Positions 52,950-61,616 of a stretch of 64,000 nt of DNA are shown piece by piece. This DNA is from Streptomyces sp. NBC_00510 (GTDB lineage: Bacteria > Actinomycetota > Actinomycetes > Streptomycetales > Streptomycetaceae), in assembly GCA_036013505.1 (NCBI GenBank), contig CP107851.1:8418001-8482000 (forward strand), in the 5' to 3' direction. Position numbers and translations under genes: made by a program. The first letter of the stretch is position 1. Each line of letters begins with the position of its first letter. The notes beneath the pieces were generated by a model, which saw only the letters and a list, made by a program, of their open reading frames with translations, searched no databases and had not been told where the DNA came from.

Positions 52950-53102
52950 TCAGCAACACAGAGTGCGACCGACCCGCATCAGGTCGATGACACGGCACTT
53001 GGTCAGCCTGACCTGCCGCGACGGCGTCAGCGCGACACCGGTGTTCCGGTCGCGGCCCTGCCGCGACCGGAACACCGGGGAAAAGCCCTGCGCGCTGCTC
53101 AT
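52950..53102 (-). CDS. second sulfur leader-type peptide (candidate)
   Basis: A 50-codon frame from an ATG at 53102 with AGGAG 10 bases upstream, ending RQVRLTKCRVIDLMRVGRTL, then Cys-Cys and TGA. The last part fits the actinobacterial leader peptides found before sulfur and cysteine genes, whose consensus is roughly LTxRRHxDLxRVxxxxC at the C-terminus. It lies between the ROK gene and the binding-protein gene, 177 bases before the latter. The Cys-Cys end would make ribosome movement sensitive to cysteinyl-tRNA. The start is uncertain because such peptides are normally 20-35 residues, and a strong hairpin overlaps its first half. Confidence 0.5.
   Translation of the reverse strand: MSSAQGFSPVFRSRQGRDRNTGVALTPSRQVRLTKCRVIDLMRVGRTLCC
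53038..53078. terminator. 18-base perfect hairpin between ROK gene and sulfur operon
   Basis: CCGGTGTTCCGGTCGCGG (53038-53055) pairs exactly with 53061-53078 around CCCTG. No T-tract. It either ends the ROK transcript or acts as an attenuator within the leader region upstream of the binding-protein gene. Confidence 0.7.
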
Positions 53103-53156
53103 GCACAGGATGCTCCTGGCCACGCGCAACCCCTGTCAACATTCGGAGTTTCTGAA

Positions 53157-54386
53157 TTAAGTCCGCCCCGGTGACGCGCCCAGCGGATCCCGGTAGAGCA
53201 CGTCGAGCGCCACCGAACCGCCCGCCACGGCCAGCACCGAGTCCGGGAAACTGGTCGGCACGACCACCGCCCCCCTCTCCGGCCCCACCGCCTCACGCAG
53301 CGCACCGAGGCAGTCCTCCCGGTACATCACCCCGACCTCGGTGACCACGACCGTGTCCGGATTGAGCACGTCGAGCAGCAGCCGGGCCGCCCGACCGACC
53401 ATCCGGGCGCGCTCCATCAGCAGCCGTACGGCCACCTGGTCGCCGTCGGCCGCGGCGTCCACCACGTGCATCGGATTCGCGGTGCGGATGACACCCCGCT
53501 CGCGCGCCCGGCGGCACAGCGTCCGCTCGCTCAACTCGACCTGAAGGCACCCGGTACGGCCGCAGCCGCACGGCTCCGTGCCGCCCTCCACCGGTAGGTG
53601 GGCGATCGCCCCGGCCTGCGAGCGGGGGCCGTGGTGCACCTCGTGGCCGGTGGCGAAGGCCGCGTCCACCACATTCCCCACGAACAGGTGCAGCAGGCTC
53701 CGGGCGCCCCGCACCTGCCCGAACAGCCGCTCCCCGTTGACCAACGCCCGTGCGTGCCCGTCCACATGGACCGGCAGGCCGGTGCGCACGCCGATCGCCT
53801 CCCGGACGGCAACGTCACGCCAACCCAGCAGCCCGTGCTCCACGATGGTCCCGCACTCCCGGTCCACCCAGCCCCCGGCCGCCACGCCGACGCCCAGCGG
53901 GGTACGGTCGCCGGCCTCCTTCAGCAGCGCACCGAGCCCGTCCGCGGCGTTCGCCAGGACCCGGCCCGGCTCAATGCCGTCGCCGTGACCCAGTCGCCGT
54001 TCGGCGAGCACCCGCCCGCGCAGGTCCAGAAGGGCGACGGTGGTGTAGGGCACCGCCACGTGCACCCCGCCGACCACGAACCGGGAGGCGTCCAGGTCGA
54101 CGGGTATGTGCGGGCGCCCGACCCCCTTCGACCGCCGGGGCACGGCGGCCTCCCGGATCAGACCGAGAGCCCCCAACTGGGCGCAGTGATCGGACACCGA
54201 GGCCGGGGACAAGCCGGTCAGAGCCGCGATGGTGCTCCGCGCGACCGGCCCGTGCTCCAGCACGGACCGCAGGACGACACTGGCGCTTCTCCTGCGCCTG
54301 GCGCCGTCCGAGGCCCGGCCGGCCACCGCGGGGGCCGGGGGAGAGGGAAGGGCGACCTGGGGAATGGGTACCGCTGAGCGAGGCAT
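53157..54386 (-). CDS. ROK-family transcriptional regulator
   Basis: A 409-residue ROK protein: N-terminal winged HTH (VARSTIAALTGLSPASVSDH), then the sugar-kinase-like ASKHA domain with VGVGVAAGGWVDRECG, VHVDGHARALVNGERLFGQV, the ROK zinc motif C-GCGRTGCLQ (CxCGxxGC form, EPCGCGRTGC), and a C-terminal NPDTVVVTEVG strand. ROK repressors usually respond to sugars, but some control non-sugar operons; here the downstream genes are for organosulfur uptake. The ATG at 54386 is preceded by GAGGAAG. A 27-residue leader peptide sits 72 bases upstream, so cysteine or sulfur status may govern its expression. Confidence 0.88.
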   Translation of the reverse strand: MPRSAVPIPQVALPSPPAPAVAGRASDGARRRRSASVVLRSVLEHGPVARSTIAALTGLSPASVSDHCAQLGALGLIREAAVPRRSKGVGRPHIPVDLDASRFVVGGVHVAVPYTTVALLDLRGRVLAERRLGHGDGIEPGRVLANAADGLGALLKEAGDRTPLGVGVAAGGWVDRECGTIVEHGLLGWRDVAVREAIGVRTGLPVHVDGHARALVNGERLFGQVRGARSLLHLFVGNVVDAAFATGHEVHHGPRSQAGAIAHLPVEGGTEPCGCGRTGCLQVELSERTLCRRARERGVIRTANPMHVVDAAADGDQVAVRLLMERARMVGRAARLLLDVLNPDTVVVTEVGVMYREDCLGALREAVGPERGAVVVPTSFPDSVLAVAGGSVALDVLYRDPLGASPGRT

Positions 54387-54436
54387 GGGGAACTTCCTCG
54401 GGAACTGGTCCGACACTGCGCCGTCTGCGTCTCGGC

Positions 54437-54455
54437 GGCCGGATTCGTTCCGGCC
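54437..54455. promoter_or_regulatory. hairpin just after the leader peptide
   Basis: GGCCGGA (54437-54443) pairs with TCCGGCC (54449-54455) across TTCGT, right after the leader stop. The 7-base stem could shift with ribosome position, as in attenuators, but its role is inference. Confidence 0.45.
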
Positions 54456-54458
54456 GGC

Positions 54459-54542
54459 CTAGCTGTGGCGACAGGTGGCCGTGCCCTGGCGTCGCAGGTC
54501 GACATAGCGACGCGACGCGAAGTTCTCAGCCTGGGCGACCAT
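54459..54542 (-). CDS. sulfur-operon leader peptide, 27 residues
   Basis: A short frame from ATG 54542 to TAG, ending ASRRYVDLRRQGTATCRHS. The RRYVDL-R---TA-CR core is the signature of putative leader peptides encoded before cysteine, sulfate and sulfonate genes in actinobacteria (consensus RRHVDLxRxxxAxC). It is 72 bases before the ROK start, with a small hairpin between. The single Cys codon near the end is where translation would slow if cysteine is short, linking sulfur status to downstream expression. There is no clear Shine-Dalgarno, so the mRNA may be leaderless. Confidence 0.8.
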   Translation of the reverse strand: MVAQAENFASRRYVDLRRQGTATCRHS

Positions 54543-54633
54543 GGCTCGAAGCTAGCAAATGAGGCCGCCGCTGCCCAGGTGCCGCCGATTCGGACGGCCA
54601 TCGACGGAGAACCACCGGTCGGTCAGTCGTCCT

Positions 54634-54665
54634 GGTCCCGGTCGCCGGGTCCGGCGACCGGGACC
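54634..54665. terminator. 15-base perfect hairpin after the acyltransferase gene
   Basis: GGTCCCGGTCGCCGG (54634-54648) pairs exactly with CCGGCGACCGGGACC (54651-54665). It sits after the leftward acyltransferase stop and before the leader peptide. Confidence 0.7.
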
Positions 54666-54723
54666 GTGCGTCGTCTTCGACGGGCCGCCGGTCCACCGCC
54701 GGCACCGGCCGGGCTTCGGTGTG

Positions 54724-55932
54724 TTACCGCGCGGCCGGGATTGCCGCTCTTGCCGCCCCTGCCGTCCGGCCGGGCATGTCGACGTCGAGCGTGAGGCGGT
54801 GTCGTAGGAGGCGTCCCAACCGTCGTTCCACTTGTGTGTAGATGAGCGCGGCGAGACCAAGCACAAAGAGGAGAGACACCGTCATCGACGGCAGTAGTCC
54901 CAGCCCTGGCACTGCCTTGAGCAGTCCCTTGGCCAAGGGGATCCCGATGCTTTGGTGGACGAGGTAGAAGGGATACGTCAGTCCTCCGGCTGTGATCAGC
55001 CAACGCCACCGCACTCCAGCCCACGGTCCGACACCGGCCAGCGCCAGCAGCGCGAGGCAGAGGGTGAGTATGACCGCGCACATGGCCCAGGAGGGCCGTC
55101 CCTCGCCACTGGCATGGTCTGCCACGCGGAATTCCAGCACGGTGAGTGCGTAGCACCAGGCGAAACCCAGCAGCAGCCACAGCAGCAGGTTCTGGCCGAA
55201 CCTGCGCATCAGGTAGAGCACGATTCCGGCGACGAAGAGGCCGGCGTACCGGCTCAGTACGAACTCGTTGAGTATCGGCGAGTCAACTTCAAGTGCGATG
55301 GCACCGGCCAGGAGCCAGGCTCCGCAGAACGCCACCATCCTTCGATAGGTCAGCCCGAAGATGAGCAGCACGGCCATCAGGAGGTAGAAGCGGGCCTCCA
55401 CCCAGAGCGTCCAGCTCACGCCGCTGACCAGATCAAGGCCCAGTGGGCCCGGAGCCATCGTCAGGTTTCCCAGGACCGTACGGGTGTCGATGCGCGGGGC
55501 GGCATCCCAGTGACCCAGCTGCGCGACCACGAGGAGCGCAACCACCAGGAGCACCGTGCACCAGTAGGCCGGGAAGAGGCGTGAGATGCGGGAGACGGTG
55601 AACTGCGCGGGTGTACGTCCCCAGCCGCTCATGCAGATGACGAATCCACTGATGACGAAGAAGAACTCGACGCCGAGCCAGCCGTAACCGCTGATCGTGT
55701 GCAGGAGCGGGATGGTGTCCTTGAGTTCGGTCTTTCCCCAGAAGTGTGGGGTGGGCGTGCCCAGATAGTGGTAGGCGGCCACCATGGCCGCTGCCACCAG
55801 GCGGAGCCCGTCGATGGCGGCCAGCCGTACCGGCCCTTTCTGCGGCCGGCCGGAGTCGAGGGACCCGCTGATCTCGGCGGTGCGGTGGCCGTGACTCCGG
55901 GCCTGTCGTTCCTTACCAGGATGCACGCTCAT
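54724..55932 (-). CDS. membrane acyltransferase (OafA/YrhL family)
   Basis: A 402-residue integral membrane acyltransferase-3 protein with about ten membrane segments. It begins in the cytoplasm (MSVHPGKERQ), then AIDGLRLVAAAMVAAYHYLG (the conserved R-(I/L)-L--VHH-- region of the family), SGFVICMSGWGRTPAQFTVSR, ISRLFPAYW (R-RP-YW motif), and ends with LTYPFYLVHQSIGIPLAKGL. The His/Arg motifs support transfer of an acetyl or similar group from inside to an extracytoplasmic acceptor, for example a cell-wall polysaccharide or lipid. ATG at 55932 with GAGGGG upstream. A conspicuous AT-rich double operator lies 130 bases upstream. Confidence 0.88.
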   Translation of the reverse strand: MSVHPGKERQARSHGHRTAEISGSLDSGRPQKGPVRLAAIDGLRLVAAAMVAAYHYLGTPTPHFWGKTELKDTIPLLHTISGYGWLGVEFFFVISGFVICMSGWGRTPAQFTVSRISRLFPAYWCTVLLVVALLVVAQLGHWDAAPRIDTRTVLGNLTMAPGPLGLDLVSGVSWTLWVEARFYLLMAVLLIFGLTYRRMVAFCGAWLLAGAIALEVDSPILNEFVLSRYAGLFVAGIVLYLMRRFGQNLLLWLLLGFAWCYALTVLEFRVADHASGEGRPSWAMCAVILTLCLALLALAGVGPWAGVRWRWLITAGGLTYPFYLVHQSIGIPLAKGLLKAVPGLGLLPSMTVSLLFVLGLAALIYTQVERRLGRLLRHRLTLDVDMPGRTAGAARAAIPAAR

Positions 55933-56482
55933 GCCGTGTGCCCCTCTTCGTGGATCGTTCGTCGCAGGCCATGAGCCCCAGGGAGAACAGGGCATGGCCG
56001 CACATTGGTTGGGCGCTCAGATGGAAACCAAGGACGGTGTGACCGGTGAGCACGCCCAGGACTATACATGCCATGTATACACACGCTGTATAGGAGTGTG
56101 TTTCTTCTCCCGCTCTCCACACCTTCATCGGCGGGGTCAGGACGTCGACGCCATCGGAAGCCGCATGTCGACCGCACGTGAGCGTTGATTTCTACCGCTC
56201 AGGCATGGTTCTTCTGGGACTTCTGGGGGGTGAGGGAGGTATCCGACGTCTTGGCGTCGGCTTCGTGCGGAAGCGTGCGCGGTGGCATCGGCGCCGGGAA
56301 TCCGGAGAGAAGGCGGTCGGGACCGAGCAGGAACGGCATCCGCTTCACAGTGTTCACACGACTCAAGACAGGGGACATTCACCCCGCTCGAGCGGCACGG
56401 CTGGAGCCACAGCCCGGTCCTCCGCGGCGGATCCGGGCGCGATGGCGCGGTCCGGGTAGCGGTGCCCGCAGGGCTCAGCCCC
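55933..56482. other. regulatory intergenic region before the acyltransferase
   Basis: About 550 bases with no supported gene. It contains the double operator at 56063-56092 and otherwise ordinary high-GC sequence. Confidence 0.5.
56063..56092. promoter_or_regulatory. tandem AT-rich operator: two TATACA-N5-TGTATA palindromes
   Basis: Two 17-base sites of identical architecture, TATACA-N5-TGTATA, at 56063-56079 and 56076-56092, overlap by sharing TATA. The first is a complete 8-base palindrome TATACATG-C-CATGTATA. Their pitch of 13 bases and very A/T-rich bases in a ~70% GC background are exceptional here. A dimeric repressor, likely of TetR or GntR type, should bind; none is encoded adjacent. 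Confidence 0.8.
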
Positions 56483-58210
56483 CTATTCGAGCACCGTGCC
56501 GTCGGCTGACACGTCCTGCATCAACTCCGCGATGTCGGTGGGGATCGGCGGTACGGTTTCGCGGCGCACCCCGGTCTCCGGCGACCACACCAGGTTGACC
56601 GTCAGGTCCGGGTTGAGGTCGGGGTAATCGGACCGGTTGTGGCAGCCTCGTGTCTCGCGCCGCTCCAAAGCGCACTCCAGTGTCGCTCGAGCGGCGAGAA
56701 CGGTGGACCGGAGGTTGAAGGCGAACGCGAGGTCCTGGAAGCCGCTGATGTCGACGTGCACACCCACGTCCGCCATTCGCGTCTCGATCTCGTCGAGTCC
56801 GGCGAGTCCGGCGGCGAGTCCGGCCTCGTCCCGTACGACGCCGGCGTGCTTCGTCATCAGGTGCCGCACCGACCGTTGCAGCCCGCGGACGTTCTGGTCG
56901 CCGTCTGCGGCCAGAAGCCGGTTGACCTCCGCCTCCGCGGCACGAATCGCCCCCAGCGACCGTTGCTGGCCGGTGAGCTCGGCCGAGTACTCCGCAGCGG
57001 CCCGGCCGGCGATACGGCCGTAGACGAGCAGTTCGATCAGGGGGTTTCCCTCCAACCGGTTGGCGCCGTGCAGACCACTGGCGGCCTCCCCGATCACGAA
57101 GAGCCCGTTGACATCGGTGCTGTGGTCCTCGGGCCGGACCCAGACACCGCCCATCGAGTAGTGAGCGGTCGGTGCGACCTCGATCGGATCGCGAGTGACA
57201 TCCATCTGCAGGTCCAACAGGGTCCGGTGCACGCGCGGCAGCCGCGTCAGGACCGTCTCGCGCGGCAAGTGGGACAGGTCGAGCCACACACCGCCGGCCT
57301 GGGTTCCGCGGCCCTCCTTGATCTCGGTGTAGGACGCCAGCGCGACCCGGTCCCTGCTGGAGAGCTCCATCCGCTCGGGGTCATAGCGCGCCATGAACCG
57401 CTCACCGAGGTTGTTGAGCAGGACCCCGCCCTCGCCGCGCGCAGCCTCGCTGACGAGCGTGCCGGCCGCGTTCTCCGGATTGACCAGCCCGGAGGGGTGG
57501 AACTGCACCAGTTCGGCGTCACGCAGCCGGGCACCGGCCTCGACGGCCAGGCGGAGGGAGTCGCCGGTGTTCTCGTCGCGACGCGACGACGCACGCCGCC
57601 AGATGCGCGTGTGCCCTCCGGTCGCAAGGATCACGGCGTCGGCATGCACGACGTAGCGCGAGCCGTCGACGAGGTCGAATCCATAGGCACCGAACACCGT
57701 CCCGTCGTCGACCAGCAGTCGGGTGACGTACAGGTTCGACAGGATGGGAATGGCGAGCCGGTTCGCGCGTTCGCGGAGCACTCGCTGCACCTCCGAGCCG
57801 GGGGAGTGGCCGGCGAGTGCGGTGCGTCGGTACGCGGGGGCGCCGAAGTGGCGCTGAGCGATCCGGCCGTCGCCATGGCGGTCGAAACGCATGCCGTAGC
57901 GCTCCAAGTCGTGGACTCCCCGCGCGGCGTGGCGGGCCACGACCAGCACGGTGCGTGGGTCGGCCAGCGAGTGGCTCTCCCGCAACGTGTCAGCCGCATG
58001 CTGCTCCCACGTGCCGGCGGGGTCGGTGGTGGCCAGCGCCGCGTTGACACCGCCGGATGCCAGGACGGTGTGGGCATCGTCGGCCGCGCGCTTGCCCACC
58101 GCGATGACCGCGACACCGGCCTCGGCGACTTCGATGGCCGCTCGAAGGCCTGACCCACCGGTCCCCACCACGAGAACGGACGTCGCGAGTTGGTGTCCGG
58201 GCGATGACAT
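56483..58210 (-). CDS. FAD-dependent fumarate reductase/succinate dehydrogenase-type flavoprotein
   Basis: A 575-residue SdhA/FrdA/NadB-family flavoprotein. The FAD dinucleotide motif VLVVGTGGSGLRAAIE (GTGGSG) opens it, ASGGVNAAL follows, then AYRRTALAGHSPGSE. The catalytic region has the HPSGL...RGEGG blocks and TAHYSMGGVWV, with the C-terminal SdhA pattern RRETRGCHNRSDYPDL. It should catalyse dehydrogenation of a dicarboxylate or aspartate, or fumarate reduction. No iron-sulfur or membrane subunit is adjacent, so electrons must go to an unknown acceptor or free flavin. ATG at 58210 with AGGTTCC-type spacer upstream. Possibly an aspartate oxidase paralogue. Confidence 0.88.
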   Translation of the reverse strand: MSSPGHQLATSVLVVGTGGSGLRAAIEVAEAGVAVIAVGKRAADDAHTVLASGGVNAALATTDPAGTWEQHAADTLRESHSLADPRTVLVVARHAARGVHDLERYGMRFDRHGDGRIAQRHFGAPAYRRTALAGHSPGSEVQRVLRERANRLAIPILSNLYVTRLLVDDGTVFGAYGFDLVDGSRYVVHADAVILATGGHTRIWRRASSRRDENTGDSLRLAVEAGARLRDAELVQFHPSGLVNPENAAGTLVSEAARGEGGVLLNNLGERFMARYDPERMELSSRDRVALASYTEIKEGRGTQAGGVWLDLSHLPRETVLTRLPRVHRTLLDLQMDVTRDPIEVAPTAHYSMGGVWVRPEDHSTDVNGLFVIGEAASGLHGANRLEGNPLIELLVYGRIAGRAAAEYSAELTGQQRSLGAIRAAEAEVNRLLAADGDQNVRGLQRSVRHLMTKHAGVVRDEAGLAAGLAGLDEIETRMADVGVHVDISGFQDLAFAFNLRSTVLAARATLECALERRETRGCHNRSDYPDLNPDLTVNLVWSPETGVRRETVPPIPTDIAELMQDVSADGTVLE

Positions 58211-58669
58211 GGAACCTCCTGGGACAGCGGACGGACGATAGGCAGTGCCTGACCCGATAGCGGCGCCGTCCGTGACAGCCCCGGGAAATTTTTCGCTGTG
58301 GAGTAAGTCACACGCTTGGGGATCCCCAGCCGGGCATGCCGACGCCGTGATGGTGATGCGGCGTATCGCCGAGGCGGAGCAGTCCCACCGTCGTCAGGTC
58401 CGCCGGATCCTGTGCCGGTCGAAGGCGTACGCCGGTGCCGCACGCGGTTTCTGGAACGTACCCGCGAGACCGAATTTCGCGGGACAGGGACCCGGATCAC
58501 CGGCCTCAGGCGTGGCCCGCTCCAGGCCCACGCGTTCGGCACACCCTCCCACTCTTCACAATAGTGTGACACGAAGTGTGAAAGTGGCGGTCGCCCCAGG
58601 TATGGTTTCGACGGTCGTCCCGGCAACCGTCGTGGGAGCCGTCCCAGGAACCTCTAGGAGCCGCACCGC
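58211..58669. other. divergent intergenic region
   Basis: About 460 bases between the leftward flavoprotein and the rightward LAL regulator. Shadow frames only. GTGTGAC-AAGTGTGAAAGT lies near 58563-58583 and could be a promoter or binding site, although no clear palindrome was found. Confidence 0.4.
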
Positions 58670-61486
58670 ATGACCGCCAGCCCGCTTCCCGTCCTGGTTG
58701 GCAGGCATCGCGAGTGTGCGGCAATCGACGACCTGCTGGTCGGACTGCGCAAAGGTGAGTCCCGCGTATGGGTGATCCGTGGCGAAGCAGGCATCGGAAA
58801 GTCGGTGCTCCTGGAGTACGCGGCCACCCAGGCGTCGCGGGTCACGGTGACCCGGGCGCGAGGTATCGAAGCCGACATGGAACTGCCCTACGCGAGTCTG
58901 CACCAGCTGTGTGCGCCGTTCCTGACCGAGGTCGAAGCGTTGCCGGGACCCCAGCGCGATGCCCTCCGCGTCGCATTCGGGATGGCGGCCGGAGACCCGC
59001 CTGACCGCTTCCTGGTCGGCCTCGCCGTGCTGACTCTCTTCACCCGGGCCTCGGAGACCCGACCGGTGCTCGTCGTGGTCGACGACGCCCAGTGGCTGGA
59101 CCAGGTCTCCCTGCAGACACTGGAGTTCGTGGCCCGGCGCCTTCTCGCCGAGGCGGTCGCGATGGCGTTCGCCGTACGCGACCCCGAGGGGCGGGCCGCA
59201 CTGGTCGGTCTGCCGGAGATGCGGATCGGCGGTCTCGACGCCGCCGCGGCGGGAGAGCTCCTCGAGGCCGCCGTCGGTGGGCGGCTGGAGAAGCGGGTCC
59301 GGGACCGGTTCGTGGCCGAGATGCACGGCAACCCACTCGCGCTGCTCGAGTTCTCCCGCGGCCGTAGCGCCGCCGATCTGGCCTACGGGCTGGACTCGAG
59401 TTCCCCAAGTGTCCCAGTCGCGGTGTCGAGCCGGATCGAACGGGACTTCGCCAGCCGGCTCGGTTCGCTGCCCGCGCCGACCCGGACGCTGCTGCTGATC
59501 GCCGCGGCGGAACCGGTCGGTGACGCGCGCCTGCTGGTCCGCGCAGCCGCCTCTTTGAAGATCACTCCCGATGCCGCACCGGCCAAGGCGGCCGGCCTGA
59601 TCGAGTTCGGTGAGTCCGTCCGGTTCCGGCACCCGCTGGTCCGTTCGGCGGTCTACCACCAGGCCGACCCCGAAGAACGCCGCGCGGTGCACCGGGCGCT
59701 GGCCGAGGCCACGGACCCGGTCCTGGATCCCGACCGGCGCGCCTGGCATGCCGCGCAGGCCGTCGACGGGCCGGACGAGGAGGTCGCCGCAGGTCTGGAG
59801 CAGGCAGCCGGCCGAGCGCGGCAGCGGGGCGGCATGGCGGCCGAGGCGGTGCTGCTGGAGCGCGCGGCCGAGGTGACGCCGGACGCTTGGTCCCGGGGAC
59901 GCCGCGCTCTCGCGGCCGCCGAGGCGCACTTCTCGGCCGCTTCCCCTGACCGCGCCACGGAGCAGGCGACGCTGGCCGAATTGAGTCCCCTCAGCCCCTT
60001 GGACCGCGCCCGCTTGGCGCGCCTGCGTGCCAGGATCCTCTTCGCCCGCAGCCGCAGCGACGAAGCGGCACCGCTGCTCCTCGACGCCGCCGCACAGTTC
60101 ACCGCTGCCGGATCGCCTCTGGCGGGGGAGACCTACCTCGAGGCGATCAGCGCGACCATCTTCGCAGGCAGGGTCCACGGTCCGGCAGGTGCCCAGGCGG
60201 CAGCGATCGCGGCCCGCGGGTCCGGGGCGCCCCCCTCGGGCTCCAACGCCGCCGACCTGCTCCTGGACGGTGTGGCCACGCTCCTCGCGGACGACCACCA
60301 GGCCGGTGGCCGGGCACTGCGCCGCGCGCTGGAGCCCCTCGCACACGAGGACGTCAGCACCCGCGAGGCGACGATGCGTTGGCTCCTCCTGGCCCCGGTC
60401 GCGCTGGAGGCGTTCATCCACTACGCCTGGGACCTGGGCGCGTGGGACACGCTGTCCACTCGCGCGGTGCGCCTGGCTCGCGACATCGGAGCGCTCGGCG
60501 CGCTGCCCCCGGCACTGATCTACGCCAGCGGGGTGCACATCCACACCGGTGAATTCGCCGAGGCGGAGCGGATGATCGACGAGGCCGACGCGATCGCCGC
60601 CGCGACCGGCCACGCCCCGCACAAATACGCGACGCTTGTCCTGGCCGCGTGGCGGGGCGACGAGGACGTTGCCGCCCCCTTCATCGAAGAGGCCAAGGAG
60701 AGGGCCGCGCAACGTGGCGAGGTGTCCCTCCTGGGCGTCACGGGCTACATCCAAGGCGTGCTGTTCAACGGCTTGGCACGCTACGACCAGGCCCTGGTGG
60801 CCGCTCGCTCGGGCATCGAGCACGACGGGTTCAACTTCACCGGCCTGTCGCTGGTCGAACACGTCGAGGCCGCGACCCGGTGCGGCGAGCTCGGTCAGGC
60901 CCGGGCCTCGCTCGCCCGGCTGGTCGACCTCACCCGCGCCGCCGATTCCGGCTGGGCCCGTGGCGTCACCGCGCGCAGCCAAGCTCTCCTCACCGACGGC
61001 GACGAGGCCGACGGCCTGTACCGGACCGCGATCGAGGAGCTCGGCCGTGACCGCGTGGTCGTGGCGGTGGAGGTGGCACGCACCCACCTGCTGTACGGCG
61101 AGTGGCTGCGCCGGAGCCGTCGCCGTTCGCTGGCCCGGGAGCACCTTCGCACGGCCCACGAGATGTTCGACGGAATGGGGGCGAAGGCGTTCGCCGAGCG
61201 AGCCCGCCGCGAGCTGCTCGCCACCGGCGAGCACGTCCGGGTGAGGGAATCCCAGCCGGAGAGCGCCCTGACCCCGCAGGAGTCGCAGATCGCGACCCTC
61301 GCGGCCGCCGGCATGACGAACCCGAAGATCGGTGCGGAGCTGTTCATCAGCCCGCACACCGTGGAGTGGCACCTGCGGAAGGTGTACACGAAGCTCGGGA
61401 TCAGCTCACGCCGCGCGCTGCCGGGTGCCCTCACGAAGGCCCCGGCCACGGACACCAAGGGCGCGGGCACGGTGCGCTCCGGCTGA
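58670..61486 (+). CDS. large LuxR-type (LAL) regulator with AAA ATPase domain
   Basis: A 938-residue LAL protein. The N-terminal P-loop AAA ATPase domain has Walker A GEAGIGKS at residues 38-45 and the VVDDAQWLD Walker B/sensor region; the 300-850 range is a helical TPR-like array; the C-terminal LuxR HTH (LTPQESQIATLAAAGMTNPK, ELFISPHTVEWHLRKVYTKL) is at about 864-915. LALs are pathway-specific activators of antibiotic and carbon-use genes. A SigJ-like sigma gene follows 130 bases downstream on the same strand and may be its target. The ATG follows TAGGAG. A remarkable number of shadow frames run antisense, but codon bias supports this strand. Confidence 0.93.
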   Translation: MTASPLPVLVGRHRECAAIDDLLVGLRKGESRVWVIRGEAGIGKSVLLEYAATQASRVTVTRARGIEADMELPYASLHQLCAPFLTEVEALPGPQRDALRVAFGMAAGDPPDRFLVGLAVLTLFTRASETRPVLVVVDDAQWLDQVSLQTLEFVARRLLAEAVAMAFAVRDPEGRAALVGLPEMRIGGLDAAAAGELLEAAVGGRLEKRVRDRFVAEMHGNPLALLEFSRGRSAADLAYGLDSSSPSVPVAVSSRIERDFASRLGSLPAPTRTLLLIAAAEPVGDARLLVRAAASLKITPDAAPAKAAGLIEFGESVRFRHPLVRSAVYHQADPEERRAVHRALAEATDPVLDPDRRAWHAAQAVDGPDEEVAAGLEQAAGRARQRGGMAAEAVLLERAAEVTPDAWSRGRRALAAAEAHFSAASPDRATEQATLAELSPLSPLDRARLARLRARILFARSRSDEAAPLLLDAAAQFTAAGSPLAGETYLEAISATIFAGRVHGPAGAQAAAIAARGSGAPPSGSNAADLLLDGVATLLADDHQAGGRALRRALEPLAHEDVSTREATMRWLLLAPVALEAFIHYAWDLGAWDTLSTRAVRLARDIGALGALPPALIYASGVHIHTGEFAEAERMIDEADAIAAATGHAPHKYATLVLAAWRGDEDVAAPFIEEAKERAAQRGEVSLLGVTGYIQGVLFNGLARYDQALVAARSGIEHDGFNFTGLSLVEHVEAATRCGELGQARASLARLVDLTRAADSGWARGVTARSQALLTDGDEADGLYRTAIEELGRDRVVVAVEVARTHLLYGEWLRRSRRRSLAREHLRTAHEMFDGMGAKAFAERARRELLATGEHVRVRESQPESALTPQESQIATLAAAGMTNPKIGAELFISPHTVEWHLRKVYTKLGISSRRALPGALTKAPATDTKGAGTVRSG

Positions 61487-61616
61487 GATCCGGTGCGGGA
61501 CCCCCCGGGATCCCCACGGACTCGACCACGGACTTCCAGGGCGCGGTGAGCGGTCCCGCGAACCGAGGGTGGAGGCATCGCCCTCGATGGGCGCTGCCCA
61601 CGAAGAGGAGTCCTCA

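Noticed and set aside
52900..52950. Short GTCAACG / CTCAACG direct repeats before the binding-protein gene
   Set aside because: The copies are irregular and too few to call a repeat array or binding site.
58556..61372. 938-codon minus-strand frame opposite the LAL regulator
   Set aside because: Coincidentally equal in size but a shadow: the plus strand has Walker motifs and a LuxR helix-turn-helix.
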